Shown: positions 44,525 to 57,078, counted from the first letter of the stretch. The stretch is DNA of 64,000 nucleotides from Fragilariopsis cylindrus CCMP1102 (GCA_900095095.1 FMBT01000466.1:24695-88694); one strand, 5' to 3'. Numbers and translations are program-made. The notes: a model not told the origin generated them from the sequence alone.

Positions 44525-45734
44525 ATTATATAGTGGTTAGGGTTGGGGTCTTTCTAAGACCTAGAGGAACGAAGCGGCAGCTATTAAATAACAAGTTATA
44601 TATAAGATATTGCCAATCTTCAGCCAGACACTCCTAAAGAAATTCCAGAACAGACACTCAGCTAAGACACTAGTACTAATTTTATTAGGACATACACATA
44701 GGTCTATCCAGTTTCCATTGATACCTAAAAGAAATTGGCCATTTGAGTGTCCTAGTATCTTATGTCGATATCTTACATGTTAGTGTGGAGTGTACACGCT
44801 TTGCATACACGCTCTCGCCAAATGCATTTAGATGAAAATGAGCTACTTGAAGTACAGTAACTGGTTCCATTCCATGTTGAGATCAGGCTGAGTTGCAAAA
44901 ACCTTTGTGTGCTCGTCGTTGTGTGCATATGTCGTGTGTACTGTACTAAAATCGAAATTTTACCTACAAATAATAATAATATATAGCTCGCATCGATGTG
45001 GGTCATATTTATCCATTCACAGGTACATATGCCCCAATAGTACGTTATTAAAACTACGACTACAGTTGACGACGCGATTAAGCATACTGTACAGATTTCG
45101 CTCCTCTCCGACGGGGGGTCATAGAAAGTCATAGAAATCTTCTTATGTTATTATTATATATTAAATTTATTTACAGTAATATAAAATAAATGACGCACAA
45201 ACAAAGAATAGAACGATGAAGCGATGTAAACGCGTCAAACTATTACAATTCGCTATTGAAATAAATACACAGACAGCAACTACCGATCTATATAAATAAT
45301 ATTATGAATGTAGTCACACAGCAATTGTCTTCAGCAGAGCGAAGGAGAACACAATGCCATAATAAAGGCCTAAAAAAATGTATACATATATCTTGGACGT
45401 GACTAATCATCAATTAGCCTAACAAAAATACTACTGTAGAAATATCGTAGAAAATACAAATTGAAGATGACAGTTCGCACACATGATATCCAGCAGGATT
45501 GGCATATGCATCACGAAAATATCACTCCAACACCATTTATTTTTAAGGAAGTAAACGCAACAGACACCCATAATGTTGTAATCAACTTCTCCGAGTCATT
45601 ACGAAGTCGTAATGATCAGTTTTTAAAACTGAAAGTTAGATTTTGCATCGAGGAGTAGTCACGTAAGGAAAAAGGCGAACATCCACTACGTAATTCATAA
45701 AATTAATTTATACTCATCACCAATTCAATTCATC
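44525..45734. other. Intergenic; short plus frame 45467-45658 unresolved
   Basis: Mostly AT-rich. A 63-codon plus-strand frame from ATG 45467 (MTVRTHDIQQDWHMHHENIT...) to 45658 has mixed, protein-like composition but no domain, and lies just before the conserved upstream block of the second M11 gene. I do not call it a gene. Confidence 0.35.
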
Positions 45735-46093
45735 TTAGGTAAGTCTCAAGTCTTTCCAAGTGTGAGTGTGTGAATGTGTGTGTGTGTGAGTGTATGAGAG
45801 AGAGAAACAGAGAGGGGATATGAGAGACTGGATTGGACAGAGAAAGAGAGAGAGAGAGAGAAGATTGGATTCGATTCGATTCCACATAAACATTAATATT
45901 TTTATACTATTAACGGCAATGAAGTACCCATCCGCTTGTGTTCGATAACGAGAGACTTACCGTATTCGATTTCGGACTAAGAAAGTACAGTCTAGCTAAT
46001 CTCTCGCTCAATTCGTCTCAAACGCAACAATCGTACTTGAACTCGTCTCGCCTTTTGACGAACGACGACCCACTTCTAATCTTGTTATATGAT

Positions 46094-46128
<35 letters not shown>

Positions 46129-46265
46129 GTGACTCTTTATATACGTGTTGTCAAATCATATCACATCATTCTCTTATCACTCATTACAATTCCTTTTCCT
46201 TCGTCTCACTTATAGCACAATTTGATTCAACCCCAACAAGGTGAAAACAAAACAAAACAAACAAA
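45735..46265. promoter_or_regulatory. Upstream region of the second M11 peptidase
   Basis: Same order as the first copy: TTAGGTAAGTCTCAAG (45735-45750), GT-rich run, (GA)n at 45841-45861, later (AC)n at 46096-46125, and an AAAACAAAACAAACAAA leader before the ATG. Confidence 0.5.
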
Positions 46266-48569
46266 ATGAAATTGTATTTCGGTCCGACAATCATCCTTCT
46301 TCTTTTCAATGCCGTTATTGCCACGACGACAATGACGGCGGAAGCATCATCCATTCGTGGACAAAGTCAAGACGAAGAACCACAGCAGCAACAACTAGAT
46401 CAAGTCCACCGTCGTCGTCGTCTTTCGCTCCCTGCTAATACAGAATGTGTCTTTTACATCAAAGATACACAATGGGAAGATGGACATCATGATCAAGAAT
46501 GTGCCTGTGAATTTACCACCGAACAAGCTACGTTCATTGAAGCGGGACTTGATACTACATCCACAGGTGGTATCGTTCCTATGATTGGTATTGATTCGAC
46601 TGCCACAACTGCATGTTCGGATGCTGGTGGTTTAATATCAGGGGGTGCAATAATCCGATCCTCCGATTTTACTGTGGAACAATCTAGTGAAACTGGTGAA
46701 ATGAAATTAATTATTCCCAAAGCTGCTCAATTATATGTACTACAAGAATTATCCGAAGATGATAATCGACACTATAAAGCTAGAAGAACTAGACGAAGAA
46801 CGTTAGCATTGCATTCTGGAAGAGATGTCGGGCATCGCAATCTAGCATCATCGACGGGGACATTCGAAACTCTTGTAGTTCGTGTTAAAGCAAACAAGGG
46901 TGCTCAACCAGCCTCAGAGATGCAGTTGTATGATGATATCTTTGATGACAAATCAAGTTTGAAATCACAATACTATAATTGTTCGAAGGCTCAAATGCAT
47001 ATTATACCAGCAGAAGGATACGGTGCATCAACTGCTGGAACAAATGGAGATGGAAACAGTGAGAGAACAGGTATTGTAACGGTTACTGTGGATATTGATG
47101 TTGATGAGAATTCTCGTGAACCTCTCGAGAAAAATGCATTTACTGCCGCTGAGAAACTTGTTGGTGGTCCATTGTCTAACTTCGATCTAGTGATATTTTG
47201 TCAAGTACGTTACAAAATATGTCTTTCTGTAGTATATTTATGTCCCGCTTCTTCTTCTTCTACTTCCATCAACTGTGTTCTCACTCTCCATCTTTCTCCT
47301 CACTTACCATTAAAAACAAACACTCACAGCCACCAGGTAGTGGAGGATGGATCGGGTATGCCTACGTTAACGACTATAGATCATTTTATAATGATATTTG
47401 GTGTTCTCAAATGAGTGCACTAGTTCATGAAGTTGGACACAACCTTGGATTAGACCATTCTGGGATGAATACAAAAGGAGTAGTCGATGCTCTAAAAGAA
47501 ACCTACGGTGATGCATCTGGTACGTAAACAATTGCAATGGCCTTGTCTGCTGGTATTTTTCCTCGACTATTCTTTTATTCTAACTTCCACTCTTACCCGA
47601 ACCGTAACTCAAATCTCCCTCCCGCTCCCCTTCCCTTTACCTATCTGTATATTAGGTATGATGGGACTTTCATTCAAACAAGATGATGGACCAGATAAAT
47701 GTTTTAATGCTGCTAAAAATTGGCAGTTAGGTTGGTATGATAATCAGAAAGAATCGTATAATCCACTTAATAATATTGGACAAACAAAACAATACATTAT
47801 GAATGGTATCAATGAATATGAAGTTGATGGTTCTTCTAATGGTGAATTAATTACATTAAGATTAGAAAATGAAAGTAGTGGACAGGATGATTATTATATT
47901 GGCTATAATCGTGCTAATGGTGCAAATTCTGGAACAAGTGAAGCAAAGAACACGATTCTTATAGTCAGAAAACCGTGCCCCGACCCAAATCTCTGTGGTC
48001 CCGATTCATATGGTGAATCAAAAAAGGAATCTGCATTAATGGTTGGTCAATCTTTCACAATAGAACGTTATAGAGATTCAAATGAGAATGTTATTATAAC
48101 ATATGAATCAGTAACATCAGATCTACGCGATGCCACTATATCAGTTCGTACCACTGGTACAGCACCAACGAATACACCAACGAATGTACCAACATTAGCT
48201 CCTACAAATGCACCAACGAGTGCACCTACGAATGTACCAACGAATGCACCGACTGTCTTGACTACTAAAGAACCTACAACCTTGCTAACTAAAAAGCCAA
48301 CAGCTAGTCCCACGAAATTAAATCCATCTAATGTTGATGATGAATGTACCGAGAATGAAGATTTTAGATTCAAAAATAAAAAGAAGAAGGATTGTAATTG
48401 GATAGTATCAAGTACTGAAAAAATAAGTAAAAGAAAGAAGCGTAGAAAAAAAGTGAAAAAGATCTGCAAAAAGAAACAAAAAGTTGATGGTAAGAAACAG
48501 AGAATTTACAAATGGTGTCCGACCGCATGTGCAACTGTTAAGATGGGTGCTTGTAAAAGCAAATTTTGA
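46266..48569 (+). CDS. Secreted M11 (gametolysin-like) metallopeptidase, paralogue of preceding gene
   Basis: Exons 46266-47204, 47330-47519 and 47656-48569, about 680 aa. Introns run GTACGT to ACAG (phase 0, CQ|PP) and GTACGT to TTAG (phase 1, G|MMG). The domain order matches its neighbour: signal peptide, propeptide with RRRRLSLPAN, zinc motif HEVGHNLGLDH (about 346-356), the GMMGLSFKQDDG segment, and the FNAAKNWQLGWY block. It has only a short Ala-Pro-Thr spacer (TNVPTLAPTNAPTSAP) and the same Cys/Lys-rich C-terminus (KWCPTACATVKMGACK). The two roughly 115-aa DGMCC domains and the tandem arrays are absent. The catalytic His/Glu residues are present, so it should be active. Likely an extracellular or cell-wall protease. 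Confidence 0.85.
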
Positions 48570-48923
48570 AGTTAAATAGAGGAAGATGACGAATGTGATA
48601 TTGGCACGAATGAAATAACGCGCGTCTGAACTGACCTAGACGATGAAATAACAATTCATAATTATCTAGTGTTGTTCAGCTGTTAAATAGTGCTGGAAAG
48701 GAGGTATTCTGTTTTTTAAATAGTATTACTAATAGTAAGTAGCATTAGTGATTTTTTTATTTGGAGTGGACGGACGGTGGAATATGAATCCATTCATGCA
48801 AATAATAGCAGTTTGTTTTTCGTTTATTTTCATTTCATTTCTTTTGTTTTCTTCTTCAATCCTGATATCTAGTCATTCGATTCGTTCATTCATTCATATT
48901 ATTATTCGTCATTATTTCAATTT
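48570..48923. other. Spacer between convergent genes
   Basis: AT-rich, no gene. Confidence 0.4.
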
Positions 48924-49921
48924 TCATTCTTTAACTTTACCAAAAATTCTTATTTTTGATATTGAGATTGGTAACCCTTCAAATTTACCATTGACACCCG
49001 GTGGACCATTACAACCAAATAATAATTTCCAATAATAATACGATCCGTACCAACCTAACATAAATGCTGCTATCCATTCTTGATGTGTACATTTTGCACC
49101 TAATACCATTCCTGCACCCCAACTGGTGATAGAGGGATTAAAGATTTTCTCAATCGCTGTACAGGCAAATGTACCACGTAATAGTACACCCACTAACCAC
49201 ACGAGTCGTGGGTGTATCCTAATCCCACCCATTGTCGATTTCTTTTACTACGACTCATTCGTCGTCGTACTACTTCCTTATGACTACCAGTGGTGACCCA
49301 CATCCCACCCTCTCCAAAAAAATCTTCTGGTGAACGTTCGGCATGCCACTTATCTTCATATATGGAATCCATACATTCTTTACTAAAAAAATAAAAGACC
49401 CATGTTCGAAAGACCCTCAATGAAATTTTTGTAATACCTGGAATGTTAAAATGATTGGTAATTTCAGTAATTATATTTATTCCGATCCATTCTTTTATAG
49501 TTCGATTTGAAAATTGTATAAAACGTATCATTTTTTGTGGAAATGTTTCTTTCACTAGTATAGTATATCCTAAATTTCCCCAACGATATAAATAGGATGG
49601 TTGTTGGTGTAGTAGTAGTTTACTTCTAGTAGTAGCAGTAGTAGTAGTAGTAGTAGTAGAAGTTGATTTAGCATTGCTGCTACTGCCACCTATAAAAATT
49701 GATCTTCTTGGTCTACCATCAGTATGAATTACACCTAATAGACCAAGCCCTGTCGGTGATGTTATATGTGTTGCACGTGCATCGACAACGTTGATGTTGA
49801 TGTTGACGTTGACAACGACGACGACGACGAGTAGTAGTAGTAGACAACATATTGTGAATCCTTGTTGTTGATAACTGATTTTTTTCTTGTTTGTTGTTGT
49901 TAGGGCTGCTGTGGCCGACAT
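48924..49921 (-). pseudogene. Membrane or secretory hypothetical protein, one-base frameshift
   Basis: ATG 49921 (MSATAALTTTNKKK...). Residues 20-45 are a strong hydrophobic signal-anchor (CCLLLLLVVVVVV). Then comes a Ser/Thr linker and a folded part with aromatic helices (LYRWGNLGYTILVKETF, WIGINIITEI, VFYFFSKECMDSIYEDKW). The frame closes at 49193, but one base back from about 49227 it continues IHPRLVWLVGVLLRG, ITSWGAGMVLGAKC, FMLGWYGSYYYWKLLF to 48924. A single missing G in the GTGGG run restores one frame of about 330 aa. The C-terminal part has two likely membrane helices. Family not recognised. Confidence 0.55.
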
Positions 49922-50768
49922 CGTTTGATTTTTAAGTTTCACAACAAATTAGTGTAAAGTGGCTTGCTTTTCTTTTCCGTATTGTGAGTGGCGGAGTAGG
50001 TAGAGATCGAGAGATCGAGAGAGAGGGAGATCAAAATTCTCTCGCTCGCTTGTTTGATTATATTACTTCCTGTCTTTTCGTTCGTTTCGTGCGTTCGATT
50101 GGTACTAGCTACTGTGACTCGACTTTTCTTCCTTCTCCTCTTTAATTGTATCAAAGATATTAGATTACGAATTCGATATTCGATTCTAGATTCATTTATT
50201 CGAAAGCGTAGCAATCGGCGGATCTTACTTATCTATCCATCACTGCATGCTTTGACACATCACACGCTCCTCTCTCCAACACAAATCTTTACACATCAAG
50301 TAAAGATGTAATCATCGGTTAGTACACGCGTGAATGAAATAAGTCTTATCAAAGAAGCTAACTCGCACATCATCATCATCTAAACTCTAGTGCGCGTTTT
50401 TTCTTTGCTGATCAGTTTATGAAATAAGTCTTATCAAAGAAGCCAATGTACTCGCACATCATCATCTAAACTTTCAGTAAGTTACTTGAATCACCGCACT
50501 CCTGCCTTGAATCTCCGTGCTTTGTGACGCGTGAATTTTAACGCGCGGAACTTGCTGGCTAAATTAGCGTTGACTTACGGTAGTACAGTACTATCAAGCA
50601 ATTGCGAGTGATCTGCAGGCGCGCTTTTTGAATTTGATTTTGTCGTTGCCCTTTTTCGCAAGTTTGTTGTGTGTGTTACACACAAACACTACACAACTGT
50701 CATTACAAAAAGAAACAAAGAAAAGAAAGCAGACGAAGTCGAAGAGATAGATAGATACTAAAAAAGTC
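49922..50768. other. Divergent intergenic region with 83-bp-spaced direct repeat
   Basis: Likely shared promoter region between divergent genes. The block GAAATAAGTCTTATCAAAGA through CTCGCACATCATCATCTAAA occurs at 50336-50390 and again at 50419-50474. (GAGA)n lies at 50007-50030. Confidence 0.5.
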
Positions 50769-51869
50769 ATGATGAACGCCAATAACGAAGAGGATCATCG
50801 TCAGCAAGCTGCTGCTCGTGCTGTTACTCGTGCTGTTACTCGTGCTGTTACTCGTGCTGCTGCTATTACTGCTGCTGATGATGCCGCTGCACTTGTTGCA
50901 AGATTTGGTCGTGCTGTTGCTATTGCTGCTGCTGATGATGGTGTTGTCGCTGCTGATGTTGATGCTGCTGCTGTCGCGGCTACTTCTCCTCCTGCATCAT
51001 TCTTAGCTTTAGACGGTAATATCCGTGTTAATATTTTGAATTATTTAGGAGAGACCAATGATGAATTAATAACTTTGACACTTGTTTCGAAACAAGTATA
51101 TGAAGATTGTCAACGACCAGGTATCGAATGGAAAATTATTCCTACTATTGAAATCAGACCACGACCACGACAACAGGGTGGATCGATACTTGCATTAATG
51201 CAGCAATTGTGTAACCGTCATAACATTCGACGTTCTCATTACACACACATGAGAGTGTATGATGTGCACAAAACATCCGGTCAATCCGAAGCCGAACTAC
51301 TTGAAGCATTGGCTGACATCCCAAACAATTATTCGATTTTGTCATTGGATATGTCCTTATCGAAGCCAATGGTCGTTCTAATGGTTCTTCCAAACATCTT
51401 GAATATCATTTTGCCAAATTTACGTGAAATTAATCTTTCCAATATATGCACTAACGTTAGTATGGACCCTAACGCTAACGTGCTCAATAATATTCCACAT
51501 CTTGAAAAAGTATTGTGGAATAATATTATTGATTATACTAATGATGTGCGTGTTCGAATGTGTGGCTGGGAGATGAGAAAAGCAAAAAATCTGAAAGAAA
51601 TCATCATGGACGATTTCAATTCAGAATTTCGGATGCCGATGTCGATGATAGACAATACCAGAAATATATTCCTCTTCTTTTATTGCAGCCAGGCTCTTGA
51701 ACGTGTTTCGATCCGGAATCTGATATGGGGAAGTAATTACTGTCGACAGAAGATATTGATTAAATTTGTTCGTAACGTTCCAACTTTACGTTGGTTCCGA
51801 AGTGATCTATCGGAAGAAAATATGATTATGTTACGATTGGAACGACCCGATATTGAATTTCTGAATTGA
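50769..51869 (+). CDS. F-box/LRR-like protein of a diatom family
   Basis: 366 aa, intronless, ATG 50769. Residues 1-75 are Ala/Arg/Asp low complexity built from a repeated AVTR/AADD unit (the DNA is a GCTGCT/GTTACTCGTGCT repeat). Residues 78-115 (FLALDGNIRVNILNYLGETND, LITLTLVSKQVYEDC) fit an F-box-like helix pair. The remainder has LRR-like strands (LPNLREINLSNI, IPHLEKVLWNN, AKNLKEIIMDDF, ALERVSIRNL). F-box proteins recruit substrates to SCF ubiquitin ligases. Whether this one does so is inference. Confidence 0.65.
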   Translation: MMNANNEEDHRQQAAARAVTRAVTRAVTRAAAITAADDAAALVARFGRAVAIAAADDGVVAADVDAAAVAATSPPASFLALDGNIRVNILNYLGETNDELITLTLVSKQVYEDCQRPGIEWKIIPTIEIRPRPRQQGGSILALMQQLCNRHNIRRSHYTHMRVYDVHKTSGQSEAELLEALADIPNNYSILSLDMSLSKPMVVLMVLPNILNIILPNLREINLSNICTNVSMDPNANVLNNIPHLEKVLWNNIIDYTNDVRVRMCGWEMRKAKNLKEIIMDDFNSEFRMPMSMIDNTRNIFLFFYCSQALERVSIRNLIWGSNYCRQKILIKFVRNVPTLRWFRSDLSEENMIMLRLERPDIEFLN

Positions 51870-52864
51870 AATTGAATTAAATTAAATTGAATTCCAGGCA
51901 TAGTACTGGGAATTGGATTACTATAACTACAATATACAAACACAACAATATATAAATATACGATGATCTAATCTATTACGGAGAGGAATGGACGATCGCA
52001 ACGAATGGATCCGATCTATTTTATATTACGATCTTTATTAGGGGGCGGAATGGGAGAACGAACGAACGGATCCGATATATACATTACGATCTATATTACA
52101 GGAGGAATGGGTGAACGGATCATCCGATCTATATTACGATCTATATTTACGAGAAGGAATGGGTGGACGAACGAACGAACGAACGAACGGATCCAATCGA
52201 TACTGTACATACTGTATTTGCCATCACAACAAGCAACACCCAACAAGCAACACCCAACAAGCAACAAGTACAGTACACAGTATCGATTCATTATCTATAA
52301 CACACACAGTAGTACTTATTAATATAGATATAGCATATATGATTCAGTCGTAATTATATCTATTTATAGTTAGAATTACCTTCTTGTATTGTGTATCGAT
52401 CCATCATTATCTTTGTTCTTGATGTCTTTTTTATTGGGTTAAAAAGGGGTGACTTTAACCCTGTCTATTTTGTGTGAGTAGATCTTAGTATTTTAAGGTT
52501 TTAGCGTGCATTAGCGCGTGCTAATTTTCAAATAATGATAGCGCGTGCGAATCAAGCGTTGCACGGACGAGGAAGTACTCCTTAGATCTTTCTTGATTGA
52601 TCTTTTCGACGATATCATTCATTCGTTCACATAAAGAGCCTTAGTAAACAGAACAGAACAAATAATGCGTGAATGCATGTAGGATGAAGACGTCGTTTTT
52701 TAATTGTTCTAGATACGGTAGTACCGGTATTATTCTGATACATTATATTGTAGCTTATAGTTAGCTATTTACTACAGTGCAACACTAATAAGCAAGTGCA
52801 AAGCGCAGCTACCAGCTACTATAGCTATTAGAGGAAGAATCACGATTCAATTTAAATAAGAATA
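51870..52864. repeat. Intergenic with about 58-bp tandem repeats
   Basis: About four diverged units around GAACGAACGGATCCGATAT and ATTACGATCTATATTA at 51975-52200, then CAACACCCAACAAG repeats at 52226-52265. The same unit appears inverted at 57750-57910. No gene supported. Confidence 0.6.
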
Positions 52865-53209
52865 ATGGCAATAATAATGAGAATGTTGAATACTAAACTG
52901 TCATCAATCGCATCACGTCGTAATCGTATTATTTCAGGGCAGCGGTTTGTCCTTAGCAGCAGCATAGGCATAATAAGCAATGATGGTATTGGTAGTGGTG
53001 GTAGTGGTGGTAGATCTCATGTCTTTAGCAGGACAATAAGCAGTAGTGGTGAAAATGGTGGTGGTACTACTCCGTCTGATACTGTCACTGCAAAGAAAAA
53101 GACGACAACCAAAACAACCAAATTGACAAGTTTTTGGCCAAAGAAAATAATTGATGTGGATGCAACATGGGAACGATTACAAAAGGAAGCATACCATGTA
53201 CTGCTGGAT

Positions 53210-53250
<41 letters not shown>

Positions 53251-54346
53251 ATCATCGTCATCGTCATCGTCATATTCGTCAAGTTTTGGATTAACAGAAT
53301 TAATTGAACAACGTATATTAGTACATGATACATTTATAGATGGATTAAGTTCAATGATTGGTACAAAATTATCATCCAGTAATAGTGGGGGTGGTGGTAA
53401 TGATAATAATAATAATAATTGTAATGATCCAATAATGGATTATAAAGGTATGGCATTCCATGCCATGACAAATGATATGACAATAGCAGAATCAGCTTGT
53501 GCTGATTTAGATCGTTTTTTAATTATGGATCCAGCGGCGGAGGGTATGTTAAAAATATTTTTATTCTTTAAAGGGTATCATGCGGTACAATGTGCAAGAA
53601 TAGCACATTATTTTTGGTTCCAACAACAAGATAATAATAATAGTAAATGGATTGCCTCCGCATTACAAAGTGATATGAGTGATAAATTTGGTGTGGATAT
53701 CCATCCAGGTGCAAAATGGTAAGTTTGTATACTTTACTGTCATTATACGGTATTGTACTATAATACACGTAGGTGGTGGTCCGTTCACTTTTTGTTCTTT
53801 TTTCTGAAATGTTCTCTATAATAAAACACCCATACTTACTTTTTTGTCATTGATACAATTGTATTCTATAAAAAAAGGGGAAAAGGTATAACAATGGATC
53901 ATGGTACAGGATGTGTGATTGGTGAAACAAGTGTTATTGGTGATAATGTATATCTAATGCATGGTGTTACACTCGGTGCAACTGGAACATCCGATCAGCA
54001 GGATCGTCATCCAAAGATTGGACGTGGTGTATTTATTGCTGCCAATGCTACAATATTAGGTAATATAACAATCGGTGATGGGGCTGTGGTGGGTGCATCA
54101 TCATTAGTTCTTAATACCGATGTACCAGCTGGATATACTGCTGTTGGTATACCAGCACGATTACTACCACCATCGCATACAAGAAATTCAAAACCAAAAG
54201 TTGCACCATCCGGTGTTAGTATGCCAGCAAGTGAATATTCCTATGATTTTGGTAGTAGCAGTGATAGTGGTGATGGTGATGGTGATGGCGATAGTAGCAG
54301 TGGTGGAGATCAATATAATAAAGGTGGACATGGGATGGGTATCTGA
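52865..54346 (+). CDS. Serine O-acetyltransferase, two exons
   Basis: Exons 52865-53718 and 53878-54346, about 440 aa. The intron starts GTAAGT and its acceptor is the AG at 53876-53877, restoring [13 protein letters not shown]. The N-terminus is Arg/Ser-rich, hydroxylated and likely an organelle-targeting leader. The SAT N-terminal helical domain spans about 95-285 ([50 protein letters not shown]), interrupted by poly-Ser and poly-Asn runs. The left-handed beta-helix hexapeptide domain has the catalytic-loop region [28 protein letters not shown] and [10 protein letters not shown]. It makes O-acetylserine from serine and acetyl-CoA (EC 2.3.1.30), the first step of cysteine synthesis. The C-terminal tail is Gly/Ser/Asp-rich. 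Confidence 0.92.
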
Positions 54347-55625
54347 ATAAGTGAGAAAGCTCTTTACTCATAGCTCTATAATGGTATTCTATATAGTCGA
54401 CTAGTTGTTAGCTAGTTAGCTAGTTAGCTAGCTAGCAAGTCTAATAAAGAATGTGTATATGTATTAGTTGATCTATGAAGGATCGTAATACAAAAAGGAA
54501 AAAAAAACGAGCGTACGAATGAACGAACAAATAATTATATCTATTATAGTCCTAACAACACTACTGTACGTCTTCGAATACGATACTATACACCTCAAAT
54601 CGCGAGTTTAGTTTCAGCCATTATTCACTTGCAGGTTTTCTACGTTTCACTGTACTGTGCATCGTCACTGCATATCCTACTGTAGTACTGTAGTGATAGT
54701 ACAGTAGGATGAATAGGTCGTGATTACTGATCGATGCAAGACAAGATCAATATAAAAATCTTCAATATTTTTTGATTTAATAATTTTACCGTATAATAGA
54801 AACCTTCAAGAGTATCAGAAGTGTGTAATTGCAGTACACTATTTGTACTGCATATATCGATGTGTCAATACAACACAGTCATGCTGCTTAACTGTGTACT
54901 TTGTATTGATTTTTCATTCTTGGAAACAAAAACCCCGAACCGATCGATGTCATGTTCCCTGAAACTTCTTCAATACCGTATTGTTCTTCAGAACTTTTCA
55001 ATATTTACAATTTATTTATACTGAAGTATGTGTGAATCAAAAATAATATATTACTATGATTCAAATCGTTTTTTTTGTACGGGGGCGGGCATTCCACAAT
55101 TAACGTGATGATGAGAAGAAAGTCGCGGATGCCTATATTTTTTACGGAATATTCATTTAGTATTATTAGATGCGTGAATGATGAAAAGTCGCGACGCATT
55201 ATTTATTTACGGAATATTGTTTTAGTATTTAATGGGTCGACGATGAAAATTCGCGATGCCTTATTTATTTTCGGAATATTTATTTATTATCTATTGTTCT
55301 TTTACACCAAGTTGATGGTAATTACTTCAACAATAGTCGTTGAGTCGTAAAAAGAACAAAAACAAACATTCGTCTTTATTATTGATTAGGTATACCGATC
55401 ACATACAACACAATTGCGAACCCACACATGCCATGATGATGCATTCATGTTCCTCGCATCTTCTTCGTCATAAAAACTAGTTTTTTTCTTTCGCTCTCTC
55501 TCATAAAAATACATTTTTCAACACTATTACTACTGCAGAACATAATAAAAAGAAAATTAATTTCCGAATCAACTTTTTGAGAACGCTATACTCCTATACT
55601 AACTACTGTAGTATAATATCATCAC
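54347..55625. other. Intergenic with hairpin and three-copy repeat
   Basis: Contains (TAGC)n at 54405-54437, an inverted repeat ATCCTACTGTA...TACAGTAGGAT at 54674-54710, and a tandem repeat at 55107-55290 (separate entry). No gene accepted. Confidence 0.5.
55107..55290. repeat. Three-copy tandem repeat, about 60-65 bp
   Basis: Units share GATGA(G/A)AA..GTCGCG(G/A)(A)TGC, then TTATTTA(C/T)GGAATATT and TTAGTATT. A 91-aa frame passes through, starting from a TTG, with repeated K-S-R/K-I-R and I-F-x-E/G motifs. Probably not coding. Confidence 0.6.
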
Positions 55626-56779
55626 ATGACAGTATTTTCTCTTCCCAATAAGTACGGCGAAATGTATCCAACACATCTACTAGCAAAGAATCTCAACAAT
55701 AGAGCATGCCGCCTTATTATTGTCACCACAAGAGGAGTAGCAAGTAGAGGAGGGGGATTAGCAAGTAGAGCAGGAGCAATAAGAGGTAGTAGTAGTAGTA
55801 AAAGTTGTTGTTTCAATGAAAGTATTGCACTTTTAATGAAAGCATTCAAACTTACAGAACATGATATATCTATGAATAATAATATCCACAGTAAAGATAT
55901 GGTACCATGTATTTGTGAATTTTGTTGCCTCGATTCTTGTCTGACTACGAATAATAGTAGTCACGAACACAACAAGAACAAGAACAACCGTATCGTCAAC
56001 AGCGTCGTTCTCTCTAGTAATACTGGTGGTGGCGGTAGCGGCGGCACTACTCATCTTGGTGAAAAACAACAACAGCAACATCAACAACATGATCATAACC
56101 ATGATTATGATAATTCATCATCGTCATCATTAGACGACGACGACGATGACGATGATGATGATACTGGTGGATTCGTTTATCAGCAATTATTATTTATAAC
56201 TAATCAGAGTATTGAAGAACATCATTATATGGGTGTTACGTTATCAATTGTTATATTATTCAATCTTGCTCTTGTACATCATATGAAAGCAATATCAATG
56301 ATTGAAGAAGAAAAAGGAGGTAATAATAATGAAATAGAAACAACAACATCATCCTATTCACTGATAATGACAGAATTATACATAGCAACGAAATTATATG
56401 AACTTTCATATGAATTACAGTGTAAGGAACATGTAAGAATTGATACTATGCCCGTCAGTAATAACAACGTCAGTAATAACAGTAATTATGTCAACAACAT
56501 GAATAAACAACATTTAACAAATTTACGATTTTGATAATAATAACAAATAATTTAGGTGAAATACATCGTGTTATAGGTAATCAAAAGAAATATACAATGT
56601 GTTTACAGCACTTACTAAGTTGTATCATGTATATCGTTGATAACAATAGGAATAATTTTGACATCAGTGGTAGTAAGAGTCTTGTTCATGTTTTACTAGA
56701 TTCTACTGAATTTGTGGAGGGTGTGATTAGAAATATTTCGTCAATTGTTGTTACCACAATATCTGCATCTGCCGCATAA
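55626..56779 (+). pseudogene. TPR-like diatom family protein, one-base frameshift
   Basis: ATG 55626. An N-terminal Arg/Ser/Gly part precedes FNESIALLMKAFKLTE, which looks like a first TPR-type helix. A long Asn/Ser/Gln/Asp insertion follows, then VTLSIVILFNLALVHHMKAI, LIMTELYIATKLYELSYELQ. The frame stops at 56534, but one base back it runs straight into NNLGEIHRVIGNQKKYTMCL, QHLLSCIMYIVD to 56779. This is the expected next TPR-like helix pair. A TTTT run that should be TTTTT explains the break. Probably a protein-interaction protein. Either a sequence error or a young pseudogene. Confidence 0.55.
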
Positions 56780-57078
56780 TTATAAGGTGGTGGTATTATG
56801 GTATCATCACAACGAATCGAATCGAATCGAATCTCAACTAACTATGTCAATGCCATGTCTCATCCTAACACGAAAAGGAACTAACAATCAAAGCGCAGGT
56901 GGTACAGTATGGTATCATCTCAACGAATCTACTCAGTTATCAATAATATCGCACCCTAAACAAAAGAACAACAACAACAATAACAACATTTTTTTCTAAA
57001 TCAAACCCCCTGCAAACTTTTTTGACTGGCTTCGCTTCACCAGTATTATTATTTTGAAATTTACAACACGACGGTTAT

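Noticed and set aside
49922-49942. Start at 49942 for the membrane protein
   Set aside because: The codon there is GTG. The first ATG is at 49921.
52005-52350. Plus-strand frames rich in RTNERTNG
   Set aside because: They are translations of GAACGAACGAAC repeats.
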